Under the pieces are notes generated by a model. It saw only the letters and a program-made list of their open reading frames with translations. It ran no database searches and was not told the DNA's origin. Below, piece by piece: positions 42,999-52,564 of a DNA stretch of 64,000 bases (position 1 is its first letter; each line of letters opens with the position of its first letter). Position numbers and translations under genes: made by a program. This DNA is from an uncultured Phocaeicola sp. (GTDB lineage Bacteria; Bacteroidota; Bacteroidia; Bacteroidales; Bacteroidaceae): NCBI GenBank assembly GCA_948566455.1, contig CAOYQO010000007.1, positions 74,207-138,206 of the forward strand, read 5' to 3'.

Positions 42999-43004
42999 AA
43001 CCTG

Positions 43005-44060
43005 ATGGCAGAAAGAATTAGAATCAAGGATATCGCCAAAATGGCGGATGTATCAGTGGGGACAGTAGATCGTGTGATACACGGCCGTAGTGGTGTGTCG
43101 GAAGCCAGCCGGAAACGGGTGGAAGAAATCCTGAAGCAACTGGATTACCAGCCTAATATGTACGCCAGCGCACTGGCATCCAACAAGAAATACGCATTCT
43201 CCTGCCTGCTGCCGCAACATGAGGAAGGCGAATACTGGACTGCGGTAGAAGCCGGCATTCACGATGCACTGATAGCGTATTCGGATTTCAATATCTCCGT
43301 AGACCTCTCCTATTACGATCCGTTCGATTATCATTCATTCGTAAATGTCGCCCAAGGCATCCTGGAACAGGCACCGGACGGCGTCATGTTTGCCCCCACC
43401 GTGCCGCAGCATACGAAATCTTTCACAGAGGAATTGAACCGACGTTCTACACCTTATATATATATAGACTCAAATCTGAAAGATCAACCCGCCCTTTCCT
43501 TCTTTGGACAGAATTCTCACCAAAGCGGATACTTCGCCGCAAAAATGATGATGCTACTTGCAGGAAATGAGCAGGAAGTAGTAATCTTCCGCAAAATAAA
43601 CGAGGGTATTGTGGGATCTAACCAGCAGGAACGCCGCGAAATCGGTTTCCGGGAGTATATGTTGAAGCATCACCCCCACTGCCGCATTTGGGAACTAGAC
43701 TTACATGCCAAGCGGGACAGTGATGATGCACAGATGCTGGACGACTTTTTCAGAAAACATCCGAACGTGAAGAATGGTATCACTTTCAATTCAAAAGTGT
43801 ACATCGTTGGAGAGTACTTGTTGAAACAAGGAAAAACAGCTTTTAATCTGATGGGGTATGACTTACTGGAACGTAACGTGAAATGTCTGATGGAGGGCAG
43901 CGTATCTTTCCTCATAGCCCAACAGCCGGAGTTACAGGGATTCGACGGAATCAAGGCGCTATGTGATTACTTGATTTTCAAAAAGGAAATTCCAAGAGAG
44001 AACTTTATGCCGATTGACTTGTTGACGAAGGAAAATATTGAATTTTATCATAATAAATAA
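43005..44060 (+). CDS. LacI-family transcriptional regulator of hexuronate genes
   Basis: 351 residues. The N-terminal helix-turn-helix IKDIAKMADVSVGTVDRVIHG (positions about 4-24) and hinge are followed by a periplasmic-binding-like effector domain (FSCLLPQHEEGEYWTAVEAG near 65). Residues in the effector pocket cannot be assigned, but the neighbours point to a galacturonate or KDG-type ligand. It is cotranscribed with uxaA (11-bp gap) and divergent from kdgK, with matching operators between, so it probably controls both units. Confidence 0.9.
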   Translation: MAERIRIKDIAKMADVSVGTVDRVIHGRSGVSEASRKRVEEILKQLDYQPNMYASALASNKKYAFSCLLPQHEEGEYWTAVEAGIHDALIAYSDFNISVDLSYYDPFDYHSFVNVAQGILEQAPDGVMFAPTVPQHTKSFTEELNRRSTPYIYIDSNLKDQPALSFFGQNSHQSGYFAAKMMMLLAGNEQEVVIFRKINEGIVGSNQQERREIGFREYMLKHHPHCRIWELDLHAKRDSDDAQMLDDFFRKHPNVKNGITFNSKVYIVGEYLLKQGKTAFNLMGYDLLERNVKCLMEGSVSFLIAQQPELQGFDGIKALCDYLIFKKEIPRENFMPIDLLTKENIEFYHNK

Positions 44061-44071
44061 TAAGAGTAATT

Positions 44072-45562
44072 ATGGAAACTAAGTACCTTAAAATCAACCC
44101 TGCTGATAATGTAGCCGTAGCTATTGTAACGCTGCCGGCAGGAGAAAAACTCACTGTGGACGGAGTGGAAATCACTCTGAACGAGGAAGTACCCGCCGGA
44201 CACAAATTTGCATTAAAAGATTTTGCAGAGGGCGAAAACGTCATTAAATATGGGTACCCTATCGGCCATGCACGTATGGCAAAGAAACAAGGGGACTGGA
44301 TGAACGAAAATAATATTCAGACGAACCTGGCAGGATTGCTGGACTATACCTACAATCCGACAAGCGTTACGCTGGATATTCCGCACAAAGATCTGACATT
44401 CAAAGGGTATCGCCGCAAAAATGGCGAAGTGGGCATTCGTAACGAAGTTTGGATTATACCGACTGTAGGTTGTGTGAACGGTATCATCAACCAACTGGCC
44501 GAAGGTTTGCGCCGGGAAACAGGCGGTAAGGGTGTGGATGCAATCATGGCTTATCCGCATAATTATGGCTGCTCACAGTTGGGTGACGACCATGAAAATA
44601 CAAAGAAGATTCTGCGTGACATGGTATTGCATCCCAATGCCGGTGCAGTTCTGGTGGTGGGCTTGGGTTGTGAAAACAATCAGCCGGATGTATTCCGCGA
44701 ATTCCTGGGAGAGTACGATGAAGATCGCGTAAAATTCATGGTTACTCAAAAGGTGGGCGACGAGTACGAAGAAGGTATGAAGTTGCTGCGCGAGCTATAC
44801 GAAAAAGCAAGCAAAGACGAGCGCGTGGATGTTCCTTTGAGTGAATTGCGCGTGGGTTTGAAGTGCGGTGGTTCGGACGGTTTCTCAGGTATCACAGCCA
44901 ATCCGTTACTGGGAATGTTCTCCGACTTCCTGGTGGCACAAGGCGGTACAAGCGTATTGACGGAAGTTCCGGAAATGTTCGGTGCAGAAACCATATTAAT
45001 GAACCGTTGCCGCAACGAGGAACTATTTAAAGAAACAGTGAAATTGATTAATGACTTCAAGGAATATTTCCTCTCACATGGCGAACCGGTAGGCGAAAAC
45101 CCATCTCCGGGAAACAAAGCGGGTGGTATCTCTACCCTGGAAGACAAGGCACTGGGATGTACACAGAAATGCGGCAAGAGCTATGTGGAAGGTGTATTAC
45201 CGTATGGTGAACGTCTGAAAGTGAAAGGTCTGAACCTGCTGTCGGCACCGGGAAATGATCTTGTTGCTGCCACAGCACTGGCTTCCTGCGGTTGCCACAT
45301 GGTATTGTTCACTACAGGACGCGGAACCCCGTTCGGAACCTACGTACCGACCATGAAGATTTCAACGAACTCCACATTGGCAAAGAACAAACCGGGCTGG
45401 ATTGATTTCAACGCAGGAGTCATCGTAGAAAATGAACCGATGGAAAAGACTTGCGAACGGTTCATTGATTATATAATCCAGGTAGCAAGCGGCGAATTCG
45501 TAAACAACGAAAAGAAAGGTTACAAGGAAATTGCGATCTTCAAGACAGGAGTAACTTTATAA
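44072..45562 (+). CDS. uxaA: Altronate dehydratase
   Basis: 496 residues. The N-terminal SAF-like domain (about 1-95, LPAGEKLTVDGVEITL and GHKFALKDFAEGE) is joined to the larger UxaA catalytic domain with GVRNEVWIIPTVGC-like (GIRNEVW, about 122), LGCENNQPD (about 213), LKCGGSDGFSG (about 268) and TTGRGTPFGTYVPT (about 415). It dehydrates D-altronate to KDG, the substrate of KdgK, on the galacturonate route. UxaB and UxaC are not in the window. An ATTGACAA-type repeat follows the stop. Confidence 0.93.
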   Translation: METKYLKINPADNVAVAIVTLPAGEKLTVDGVEITLNEEVPAGHKFALKDFAEGENVIKYGYPIGHARMAKKQGDWMNENNIQTNLAGLLDYTYNPTSVTLDIPHKDLTFKGYRRKNGEVGIRNEVWIIPTVGCVNGIINQLAEGLRRETGGKGVDAIMAYPHNYGCSQLGDDHENTKKILRDMVLHPNAGAVLVVGLGCENNQPDVFREFLGEYDEDRVKFMVTQKVGDEYEEGMKLLRELYEKASKDERVDVPLSELRVGLKCGGSDGFSGITANPLLGMFSDFLVAQGGTSVLTEVPEMFGAETILMNRCRNEELFKETVKLINDFKEYFLSHGEPVGENPSPGNKAGGISTLEDKALGCTQKCGKSYVEGVLPYGERLKVKGLNLLSAPGNDLVAATALASCGCHMVLFTTGRGTPFGTYVPTMKISTNSTLAKNKPGWIDFNAGVIVENEPMEKTCERFIDYIIQVASGEFVNNEKKGYKEIAIFKTGVTL

Positions 45563-45621
45563 ATTGACAATTAAAAGATAGCTAATTGACAATGAAGAGA
45601 TAAAGGGCGGGCAAAAACTAT

Positions 45622-45652
45622 TTTGCTCCGCTCTTTGTTTTTTATAATTTTG
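45622..45652 (+). promoter_or_regulatory. nhaC promoter
   Basis: TTTG, 19-bp spacer and TAATTTTG agree with the Bacteroides consensus. The predicted leader is about 165 nt and contains the octamer stem-loop. Confidence 0.7.
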
Positions 45653-45667
45653 CAGCGAATTAATAAA

Positions 45668-45805
45668 GGAATAAGAGAGTGGTAAGGTGATAGGGGGATA
45701 ATGCCCTGTGATATATAGCGCAGCTACTTTATCGCCCTATTACATTACAACCTTATCACTCTATCACCTTACCACCTTATCACTCTATTCCTTTATCACA
45801 CTTTA
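45668..45805 (+). repeat. GTGATAAG-family octamer inverted repeat
   Basis: The forward arm GGAATAAGAGAGTGGTAAGG... and the reverse arm ending CACTCTATTCC pair over about 30 bp. Units are the same as in the trp terminator at 4142-4226, but the T-run is missing here. Confidence 0.75.
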
Positions 45806-45824
45806 TTCATAAATATATAGTAAG

Positions 45825-47132
45825 ATGACAGATACAACAAATAAACGAAAGGGTGGATGGTGGGCACTAAGCCCGCTGGCAGTATTTTTATGTCTTTACC
45901 TAGTGACGTCACTGATTGTAAATGATTTCTATAAGGTACCCATTACAGTCGCATTTCTTCTGTCATCCTGTTATGCCATTGCACTGACGCGCGGACTGAG
46001 CCTGGAAAAACGGGTGTATCAATTCTCCGTGGGAGCCAGCAACAAGAATATCATATTGATGATATGGATATTCATTCTTGCCGGAGCCTTTGCCCAAAGC
46101 GCCAAACAAATGGGAGCAATCGACGCCACAGTAAACCTCACCCTGAGTATTCTGCCGGATAACCTGCTACTGGCAGGTATTTTTATAGCCGCATGTTTCA
46201 TTTCACTTTCCATAGGCACCAGTGTGGGAACAATTGTAGCCCTCACCCCTGTAGCCATCGGATTAGCGGAAAAGACCGGCATCGACCTGCCATATATGGT
46301 TGCCATTGTAGTGGGCGGTTCATTCTTCGGAGATAATCTTTCGTTTATTTCGGACACCACCATAGCTTCCACCAAGACACAGGATTGTGTGATGCGGGAC
46401 AAATTTCGCGTAAATTTCATGATTGTGGTCCCGGCAGCACTGATTGTGCTCTGCATCTATATATTCCAGGGATTGTACATCACAGCTCCTGCACAAACGC
46501 AAGAGATAGAATGGATAAAGGTTATCCCCTACCTCATCGTGCTGGGCACAGCAGTGGCAGGTGTGAATGTAATGTTAGTCCTGCTTTTAGGTATCCTGAG
46601 TACAGGTATCATCGGTATTTTCACAAGCGAAACAGACCTGAGTACAGCTTTCTTCGATTGGTTCGGCTCCATGGGAACCGGCATCACAGGAATGGGTGAA
46701 CTGATTATCATCACCCTGCTTGCCGGCGGTATGCTGGAAACGATCCGCTACAATGGCGGAATCGACTTCATTATCTCCCGCCTGACGCACCATGTAAAAG
46801 GCAAACGAGGAGCAGAACTGAGCATCGCCGCACTTGTCAGCATCGCCAACCTCTGTACGGCAAACAACACCATCGCCATTATTACCACCGGACCGATAGC
46901 CAAAGACATTGCCCAACGTTTCCACCTGGATCGCCGGAAGACAGCCAGCATCCTGGACACATTCTCCTGCCTGGTGCAAGGCATCATTCCTTACGGTGCG
47001 CAACTACTCATTGCCGCCGGATTGGCAGGCATCTCTCCCATCAGTATCATCGGCAGCTTGTACTATCCGTTTACAATGGGAATTTGTGCATTATTAGCAA
47101 TATTAGTGAGATATCCGAAACGATATTCGTAA
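45825..47132 (+). CDS. Na+/H+ antiporter, NhaC family
   Basis: 435 residues with about 11 hydrophobic segments. GGSFFGDNLSFISDTTIAST (about 166-185) is the ion-site region typical of NhaC-type carriers, and ANLCTANNTIAIITTGPIAKD (split around 345-365) is the second conserved half. It exchanges protons for sodium, or a metabolite for ions in some NhaC relatives. It lies next to the hexuronate genes but has its own promoter, so co-regulation is uncertain. Confidence 0.88.
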   Translation: MTDTTNKRKGGWWALSPLAVFLCLYLVTSLIVNDFYKVPITVAFLLSSCYAIALTRGLSLEKRVYQFSVGASNKNIILMIWIFILAGAFAQSAKQMGAIDATVNLTLSILPDNLLLAGIFIAACFISLSIGTSVGTIVALTPVAIGLAEKTGIDLPYMVAIVVGGSFFGDNLSFISDTTIASTKTQDCVMRDKFRVNFMIVVPAALIVLCIYIFQGLYITAPAQTQEIEWIKVIPYLIVLGTAVAGVNVMLVLLLGILSTGIIGIFTSETDLSTAFFDWFGSMGTGITGMGELIIITLLAGGMLETIRYNGGIDFIISRLTHHVKGKRGAELSIAALVSIANLCTANNTIAIITTGPIAKDIAQRFHLDRRKTASILDTFSCLVQGIIPYGAQLLIAAGLAGISPISIIGSLYYPFTMGICALLAILVRYPKRYS

Positions 47133-47361
47133 ATATTCGCCCATATTCGGCAAAAAATGAAATTATTGCAAAAAAATATGGTAAAAGATGATGCATTATT
47201 GAAATAGAATGCGTTACTTTGTAGCCGAACAATAAAGAAGTTTATTTGATTTGATTATTTCACGTATGTATTTCCTCTGTATTGAGTATTTCCATCTCTG
47301 ACCTAACAACTTCCAAAAACTTTGTTTATTGAATTATTAATTTATTATTTTATTTAGATTT
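47133..47361 (+). other. 229-bp gap and long leader of the RRM gene
   Basis: TTACTTTG at about 47213 is a near-match to the -7 box, giving a leader of about 135 nt that is AT-rich. Long leaders are common ahead of RRM genes and could bind the protein itself (inference). No strong hairpin was seen. Confidence 0.4.
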
Positions 47362-47607
47362 ATGAATTTGTATGTAGGTAACCTGAATTACAGGGTTAAA
47401 GAATCAGATTTAAGAGAAGTTATGGAAGAGTACGGAACAGTAGACTCAGTAAGAATCATCACTGACCGTGAAACAAGAAGATCTAAAGGATTCGCATTCA
47501 TCGAAATGCCGGATTCTTCAGAAGCATCTAACGCTATCAATGCATTGAACGGTGCAGAATACGCAGGCCGTCCGATGGTAGTTAAAGAAGCATTACCGAA
47601 GAATTAA
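47362..47607 (+). CDS. Small RRM-type RNA-binding protein
   Basis: 81 residues, a single RNA-recognition motif. RNP2 is LYVGNL (residues 3-8) and RNP1 is KGFAFIEM (about 42-49), with the aromatic residue of RNP2 as Tyr and the two of RNP1 as Phe. Such small RRM proteins are common in Bacteroides and act as RNA chaperone-like regulators. It is monocistronic with a strong terminator. Confidence 0.93.
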   Translation: MNLYVGNLNYRVKESDLREVMEEYGTVDSVRIITDRETRRSKGFAFIEMPDSSEASNAINALNGAEYAGRPMVVKEALPKN

Positions 47608-47637
47608 TTATTCTCACGATAATACGTTATTAAAAAA

Positions 47638-47673
47638 GAAGGATGGGTTTCTGATGAAATCCATCCTTTTTTT
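47638..47673 (+). terminator. Terminator of the RRM gene
   Basis: GGATGGGTTTC, loop TGA, GAAATCCATCC and eight T make a strong intrinsic terminator. Confidence 0.92.
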
Positions 47674-47684
47674 GTTAGGAACTC

Positions 47685-47715
47685 TTTGTCAATCAAAATA
47701 AAAACCATACCTTTG
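47685..47715 (+). promoter_or_regulatory. rpsP promoter
   Basis: TTTG (47685-47688), 19-bp spacer and TACCTTTG (47708-47715) fully match the Bacteroides consensus. Confidence 0.8.
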
Positions 47716-47774
47716 CAGCCGCTATTACGAGATAGTAGCATAATTCAAATCATTTATTTAAAACATTATTTAAA

Positions 47775-48305
47775 ATGGCAACAAAAATCAGATTGCAAAG
47801 ACATGGACGTAAGAGCTACGCTTTCTACTCTATCGTTATTGCAGATGTAAGAGCACCACGTGATGGTAAATTTATTGAGAAGATTGGTACGTACAATCCG
47901 AACACCAATCCTGCCACAGTAGATTTGAAGTTCGACCGCGCACTTGACTGGGTTATGAAAGGTGCACAACCGACTGACACTGTTCGTAACATCTTGTCAC
48001 GCGAAGGCGTTTACATGAAAAAACACCTCATGGGTGGTGTTACCAAGGGTGCATTTGGTGAAGCTGAAGCAGAAGCTAAATTCGAAGCTTGGAAGAACAA
48101 CAAACAAAGCGGTCTGGCTGCTTTGAAAGCTAAAGACGAAGAAGCTAAGAAAGCTGAAGCAAAAGCACGTCTGGAAGCTGAAAAGAAAGTAAACGCTGAA
48201 AAAGCAAAAGCATTGGCTGAAAAAAAGGCTGCTGAAGAAGCAGAAAAAGCTGCCGCCGAAGCTCCTGCTGAAGAAGCTCCCGCTGCTGAAGCTGCTGCTG
48301 AATAA
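47775..48305 (+). CDS. rpsP: 30S ribosomal protein S16 with charged C-terminal tail
   Basis: 176 residues. The first about 80 are the S16 core (KIRLQRHGRKSYAFYSIVIADVRAPRDGKFIEKIGTYNP in overlapping short motifs RLQRHG, YSIVIAD, RDGKFIE). The remaining about 95 are Lys/Glu/Ala-rich and probably helical, ending in a run of Ala, Pro and Glu. E. coli S16 has 82 residues; long tails are usual in Bacteroidetes. It sits in the 30S body and is needed for assembly. Confidence 0.96.
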   Translation: MATKIRLQRHGRKSYAFYSIVIADVRAPRDGKFIEKIGTYNPNTNPATVDLKFDRALDWVMKGAQPTDTVRNILSREGVYMKKHLMGGVTKGAFGEAEAEAKFEAWKNNKQSGLAALKAKDEEAKKAEAKARLEAEKKVNAEKAKALAEKKAAEEAEKAAAEAPAEEAPAAEAAAE

Positions 48306-48349
48306 TAGTAAGCACAGTACGATTACAAAAAATGGGATTAAAACTATAA

Positions 48350-48382
48350 AATCCTCTCCGGTTATGCCGGAGGGGATTTTTT
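48350..48382 (+). terminator. rpsP terminator
   Basis: AATCCTCTCCGG pairs with CCGGAGGGGATT around a TTATG loop and is followed by a T-run. Confidence 0.92.
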
Positions 48383-48388
48383 ATTGAC

Positions 48389-48396
48389 TATCTTTG
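48389..48396 (+). promoter_or_regulatory. Promoter -7 box of the TlpA-like gene
   Basis: TATCTTTG directly after the rpsP terminator. It lies downstream of an in-frame ATG at 48384, which rules out that ATG as the start of the next gene. Confidence 0.7.
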
Positions 48397-48428
48397 TAGC
48401 CATATATTTTTACTTAATAATAAAAGCA

Positions 48429-49523
48429 ATGAAAAAATTTATCTATCTGCTCGCTGTGGCTGCTATCGTTGCTGCCTGTAGCGGAAACAAAGGTTACGTG
48501 GTAACCGGAACCGTAGAGGGTGGAGCTGACGGCGACACTGTATTTTTGCAAAAAGTAGACGGAAGAAATCTTGTAAAAGTAGACTCCGCAGTAATCACCA
48601 AAGGTACATTCACCTTTAAAGGCGTACAAGATACTGCTGCAAACCGTTACGTAACCTACAGACCGGCAGGAAAAGAAGGTATCCTGATGGACTTCTTCCT
48701 TGAAAACGGTAATATCAAGATCAATTTGACCCGCGATAATGACTCTGCTACCGGTACGCCGAGCAACGATGCTTATCAGGAAATCAGAGCTCAACTGAAT
48801 GATCTGAACAAGCAAATGATGACTATATATGAATCCATGTCAGATACTACACTGACTGACGAGCAGCGTGAAGCCAAAATGAAGGAAATGAACGATCTGC
48901 AAGAAAAGTCAATGGAAATCACTAAGGCAGGTATTGCTAAGAATATCACTAACCTGGTGGGCGTTCATTTGCTGAAGAATAACTACTACTACCTTGAAGT
49001 AGACGAACTGGATCCGTTGATGCCGCAAATTCCCGCTGAATTTGCTAACGATGAAGTAATCATCAAGATCAAAGGAAACGTAGAAAAGATGAAAGCTACT
49101 GCTGTAGGCCAGAAGTTCACAGATTTCGAAATGGCAACTCCTGATGGAAAACCGGTGAAACTGTCTGACTATGTAGGTAAAGGCAAAGTGGTACTCATCG
49201 ACTTCTGGGCAAGCTGGTGTGGTCCTTGCCGTCGCGAAATGCCGAACCTGGTAGAAGCTTATGCTCAATACAAGAACAAAGGTTTCGAAATCGTAGGTGT
49301 ATCTTTGGATCAAAGTGGCGAAGCATGGAAAGATGCTATCGAGAAGCTGAACATCACTTGGCCGCAAATGTCTGACCTGAAATACTGGAATTGCGAAGGC
49401 GCTCAGTTGTATGCAGTAAGCAGCATTCCTCACACTGTATTGATCGACGGTGAAGGAACTATCATCGCACGCGGATTGCACGGTGAAGAGTTGCAAACAA
49501 AATTGGCAGAAGTTTTGAAATAA
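48429..49523 (+). CDS. TlpA-like thioredoxin lipoprotein with DUF4369 domain
   Basis: 364 residues from the ATG at 48429. A lipoprotein signal ends in VAAC (about 17), followed by SGNKGY. Residues about 20-130 form a DUF4369-type beta domain (VTGTVEGGADGDTVFL), then a helical link (about 120-200), then a thioredoxin domain with WASWCGPCRREMP (about 258-270) and SSIPHTVLID (cis-Pro, about 337). It should be a periplasmic or surface disulfide oxidoreductase of the TlpA/ResA group. Monocistronic with its own promoter and terminator. Confidence 0.92.
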   Translation: MKKFIYLLAVAAIVAACSGNKGYVVTGTVEGGADGDTVFLQKVDGRNLVKVDSAVITKGTFTFKGVQDTAANRYVTYRPAGKEGILMDFFLENGNIKINLTRDNDSATGTPSNDAYQEIRAQLNDLNKQMMTIYESMSDTTLTDEQREAKMKEMNDLQEKSMEITKAGIAKNITNLVGVHLLKNNYYYLEVDELDPLMPQIPAEFANDEVIIKIKGNVEKMKATAVGQKFTDFEMATPDGKPVKLSDYVGKGKVVLIDFWASWCGPCRREMPNLVEAYAQYKNKGFEIVGVSLDQSGEAWKDAIEKLNITWPQMSDLKYWNCEGAQLYAVSSIPHTVLIDGEGTIIARGLHGEELQTKLAEVLK

Positions 49524-49575
49524 TTTTCGTACGGGAAAGAATAATCCCTATTCAAGATTATTTTTATAGTATAAC

Positions 49576-49614
49576 CTCGCCTGTTACACGTATGTGTAGC
49601 AGGCGAGATTTTTT
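49576..49614 (+). terminator. Terminator of the TlpA-like gene
   Basis: CTCGCCTG and CAGGCGAG with the inner TTACAC/GTGTAG pairing form a long stem, followed by TTTTTT. Confidence 0.92.
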
Positions 49615-49828
49615 GTATCTACTTACTACATAGGGTTTTCCATTTCGAACAACTTTTAAAAGACCTACAAAATAAAAAGTTTCCCATTTCCCTTCCAACC
49701 GATACTGAATATCAATCAATTAACATATTTTACAGACACAAAAGTTTTCCAAAAATAAAAACTTTCAGATAAGTTTATACCTTTGTACTCCCAATTCAAA
49801 TGGATAACAAAGTAATAAAAATGAGACC
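49615..49828 (+). promoter_or_regulatory. nrdD upstream region with promoter and inverted repeat
   Basis: TACCTTTG (49778-49785) is the -7 box, 43 bp ahead of nrdD. AAAGTTTT (49741-49748) and AAAACTTT (49758-49765) form an inverted repeat over the -33 zone that could be an operator. A similar AAAAGTTTCCC occurs at about 49676. No clear NrdR box was identified. Confidence 0.5.
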
Positions 49829-52036
49829 ATGATACAGACTGTAATCAAAAGAGACGGACGAGTAGTCGGCTTTAATGAAGAGAAAATAGTAACTGCAATC
49901 CGTAAAGCAATGTTACACACGGACAAAGGTGAAGACCTGCAATTGATACGCCAGATCACAGATCACATATCCTTTAAGGGAAGTGCACAAATGACGGTGG
50001 AAGCCATTCAGGATGCAGTAGAAATGGAGCTGATGAAAAGTAGCCGGAAAGATGTGGCACAAAAGTATATTGCTTACCGCAACCAGCGTAGCATTGCCCG
50101 CAAAGCCAAGACGCGTGATATGTTTCTGGAGATTATAGAGATCAAGTCCAACGATGTGACACGGGAAAATGCCAATATGAACGCCGATACTCCGGCGGGC
50201 ATGATGATGAAGTTTGCCAGTGAAACCACCAAACCGTTTGTAGACGACTATTTGTTGAGCGACGAGGTACTGGAAGCTGTACACAACAATTATCTGCATA
50301 TTCATGATAAGGACTACTACCCTACCAAAAGTCTGACATGCGTTCAACACCCGCTGGACCGCATTTTGTCCTGTGGCTTTTCTGCCGGACATGGCGAATC
50401 ACGTCCTGCCAAACGCATCGAAACAGCAAGTATCCTGGGATGTATCTCACTGGAAACTGCCCAGAATGAAATGCATGGTGGCCAGGCTATTCCTGCATTC
50501 GATTTTTATCTGGCACCTTATGTACGCAACAGCTACATCGAAGAAATCAAGAATCTGGAAGAACTGAACGGAAAGGATTATTCACATCTTTATCAGAAGG
50601 AACTTACAGACTACCTGCAACAGCCGTTGGATGGCCTGTCCGACGAAAAACGCATTGTACAACATGCCATCAACAAAACTGTAGCACGTGTACACCAGTC
50701 CATGGAAGCATTCATTCATAATATGAATACCATTCACTCACGCGGCGGCAATCAAGTCGTATTCAGCTCTATCAACTACGGCACAGATACATCAGCCGAG
50801 GGACGTTGCATCATCCGCGAGTTACTGAAAAGCACCTATCAGGGCGTAGGCAATGGCGAGACTGCCATCTTCCCTATCCAGATATGGAAAAAGAAACGTG
50901 GCGTAAGTTATCTGCCGGAAGACCGCAACTATGATCTTTACCAACTTGCTTGCAAAGTAACCGCACGCCGTTTCTTCCCGAACTTCCTGAACCTGGACGC
51001 TACATTCAACCAGAGTGAAGAATGGAAAGCAGACGATCCTCAGCGTTATCAGCACGAAGTGGCAACCATGGGATGCCGCACACGTGTATTCGAAAACCGT
51101 TTCGGACCGAAAACATCCATCGGACGCGGAAATATTTCTTTCTCCACCATCAACATCGTACGCCTGGCCATCGAATGCATGGAGATAGAAGACAAAGAAT
51201 TGCGTATAGCCAAATTCTTCGCCAAACTGGATGCAATGCTCGAAGTTACAGCCCGCCAACTCCACGAACGCATGGAATTCCAGAAAACAGCATTTGCCAA
51301 GCAATTTCCGCTGTTAATGTCTGCTTTATGGGTGGGTAGCGAAAAGCTGAAACCTAACGATACGATTGCTTCTGTCATTAATCAGGGAACACTGGGTATC
51401 GGTTTCATCGGTCTGGCAGAATGCCTGGTAGCCCTTACAGGAAAACATCATGGAGAATCGGAAGAATCACAAAAACTGGGAGTGAAGATAGTAACCTATA
51501 TGCGCGATCGTGCCAACCAGTTCTCCGAACAGTATCACCATAACTACAGTGTGCTGGCCACGCCTGCCGAAGGCTTATCAGGTAAGTTCACAGGTGCCGA
51601 CCGTAAGAAATTCGGGGTATTGCCAGGCATTACAGACCGGGATTATTATACGAACTCCAATCATGTACCCGTATATTATAAGTGCAGTGCCCGTCATAAA
51701 GCTGAAGTGGAAGCTCCGTATCACGATCTGACACGTGGCGGACACATCTTCTATGTAGAAATAGACGGTGATGCAACACATAACCCCGAAGTTATCATGC
51801 GTGTAGTGGATATGATGGATCAGTATAACATCGGATACGGTTCAGTAAACCATAACCGTAACCGTTGCCTGGAATGCGGCTACGAAAATTCAACTCCGAA
51901 TCTGGAAGCTTGCCCTAAATGCGGAAGCACCCACATCGATAAATTACAGCGTATCACCGGTTATCTGGTAGGTACTACCGACCGATGGAACAACGCTAAA
52001 TTGGCGGAGCTGAACGACCGTGTCATTCATAACTAA
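49829..52036 (+). CDS. nrdD: Anaerobic ribonucleoside-triphosphate reductase
   Basis: 735-residue class III ribonucleotide reductase, the oxygen-free source of dNTPs. An ATP-cone covers residues about 1-95 (VIKRDGRVVGFNEEKI). The C-terminus has the zinc site CLEC (680-683) and CPKC (695-698), and the glycyl radical is Gly711 in RITGYL (most relatives RVxGYL). Length is normal. NrdG, which makes the radical, follows by 18 bp. Confidence 0.96.
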   Translation: MIQTVIKRDGRVVGFNEEKIVTAIRKAMLHTDKGEDLQLIRQITDHISFKGSAQMTVEAIQDAVEMELMKSSRKDVAQKYIAYRNQRSIARKAKTRDMFLEIIEIKSNDVTRENANMNADTPAGMMMKFASETTKPFVDDYLLSDEVLEAVHNNYLHIHDKDYYPTKSLTCVQHPLDRILSCGFSAGHGESRPAKRIETASILGCISLETAQNEMHGGQAIPAFDFYLAPYVRNSYIEEIKNLEELNGKDYSHLYQKELTDYLQQPLDGLSDEKRIVQHAINKTVARVHQSMEAFIHNMNTIHSRGGNQVVFSSINYGTDTSAEGRCIIRELLKSTYQGVGNGETAIFPIQIWKKKRGVSYLPEDRNYDLYQLACKVTARRFFPNFLNLDATFNQSEEWKADDPQRYQHEVATMGCRTRVFENRFGPKTSIGRGNISFSTINIVRLAIECMEIEDKELRIAKFFAKLDAMLEVTARQLHERMEFQKTAFAKQFPLLMSALWVGSEKLKPNDTIASVINQGTLGIGFIGLAECLVALTGKHHGESEESQKLGVKIVTYMRDRANQFSEQYHHNYSVLATPAEGLSGKFTGADRKKFGVLPGITDRDYYTNSNHVPVYYKCSARHKAEVEAPYHDLTRGGHIFYVEIDGDATHNPEVIMRVVDMMDQYNIGYGSVNHNRNRCLECGYENSTPNLEACPKCGSTHIDKLQRITGYLVGTTDRWNNAKLAELNDRVIHN

Positions 52037-52054
52037 GTAATTTTTAATTGAATC

Positions 52055-52564
52055 ATGCTTTCCATTCTTGATATTATAGAAGATACCACAGTGGATGGTC
52101 CGGGCTTCCGGACCTCCATTTATGCTGCCGGATGTCCGAACAGATGCCCGGGCTGTCACAATCCTGAATCCTGGGATATCGACCGGGGGCATTGGATGTC
52201 AACAGACGAAATATTGGAAAAAGTACTTGCCGACGACTTTGCAGATGTAACATTCAGTGGCGGAGACCCGATGTACCAGCCGGAAGGATTTGCAAAACTG
52301 GCATGCGCCATTAAGGAAAAAAGCGGTAAAAATATATGGTGTTATACCGGATATACATTTGAAACTCTGCTGCGCAATCCTCTACAGGCCAAACTATTGC
52401 AATACATCGATGTACTGGTGGATGGAAAATTCAAACAAGAACTGCGGGATGAAAGCCTGTGCTTCCGCGGAAGTAAAAACCAACGCCTAATCGACGTACA
52501 GGCTTCACTGCGGACAGAAGAGGTAGTGGCCTACAACTATAACCCTGTCCCTCGTATCGCTTAA
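52055..52564 (+). CDS. nrdG: Anaerobic ribonucleotide reductase activating protein
   Basis: 169-residue radical-SAM enzyme. The 4Fe-4S ligands are Cys27, Cys31 and Cys34 (GCPNRCPGC), followed by HNPESWD; the SAM-binding FSGGDP is near 69-74. It cleaves SAM to form the glycyl radical on NrdD. It is the second gene of the nrdDG operon. Confidence 0.95.
   Translation: MLSILDIIEDTTVDGPGFRTSIYAAGCPNRCPGCHNPESWDIDRGHWMSTDEILEKVLADDFADVTFSGGDPMYQPEGFAKLACAIKEKSGKNIWCYTGYTFETLLRNPLQAKLLQYIDVLVDGKFKQELRDESLCFRGSKNQRLIDVQASLRTEEVVAYNYNPVPRIA

Larger units (their letters stand above)
42599..43004. other. 406-bp divergent regulatory region of the hexuronate genes
   Basis: Contains divergent promoters, two TGTGCnnGCACA operators, and then, ahead of lacI, a long inverted repeat and two 17-bp direct repeats (see separate entries). 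The stretch 42599-42720 next to kdgK is its leader and shows no strong structure. Confidence 0.8.
45563..45824 (+). other. 262-bp gap: repeat, promoter and octamer hairpin before nhaC
   Basis: After the uxaA stop lie two ATTGACAA copies (45563 and about 45584). A promoter follows: TTTG (45622-45625), 19 bp, TAATTTTG (45645-45652). Then octamers of the GTGATAAG/GTGGTAAG family (45677-45698) and inverted copies (about 45730-45790) form a long stem-loop in the nhaC leader. Confidence 0.75.

Noticed and set aside
48384..48428. Upstream start of the TlpA-like gene
   Set aside because: The -7 box at 48389-48396 lies downstream of that ATG, and the true signal peptide begins at 48429.
49615..49777. NrdR boxes upstream of nrdD
   Set aside because: No pair of sequences close to the NrdR consensus was seen; only an AAAGTTTT/AAAACTTT inverted repeat is present.
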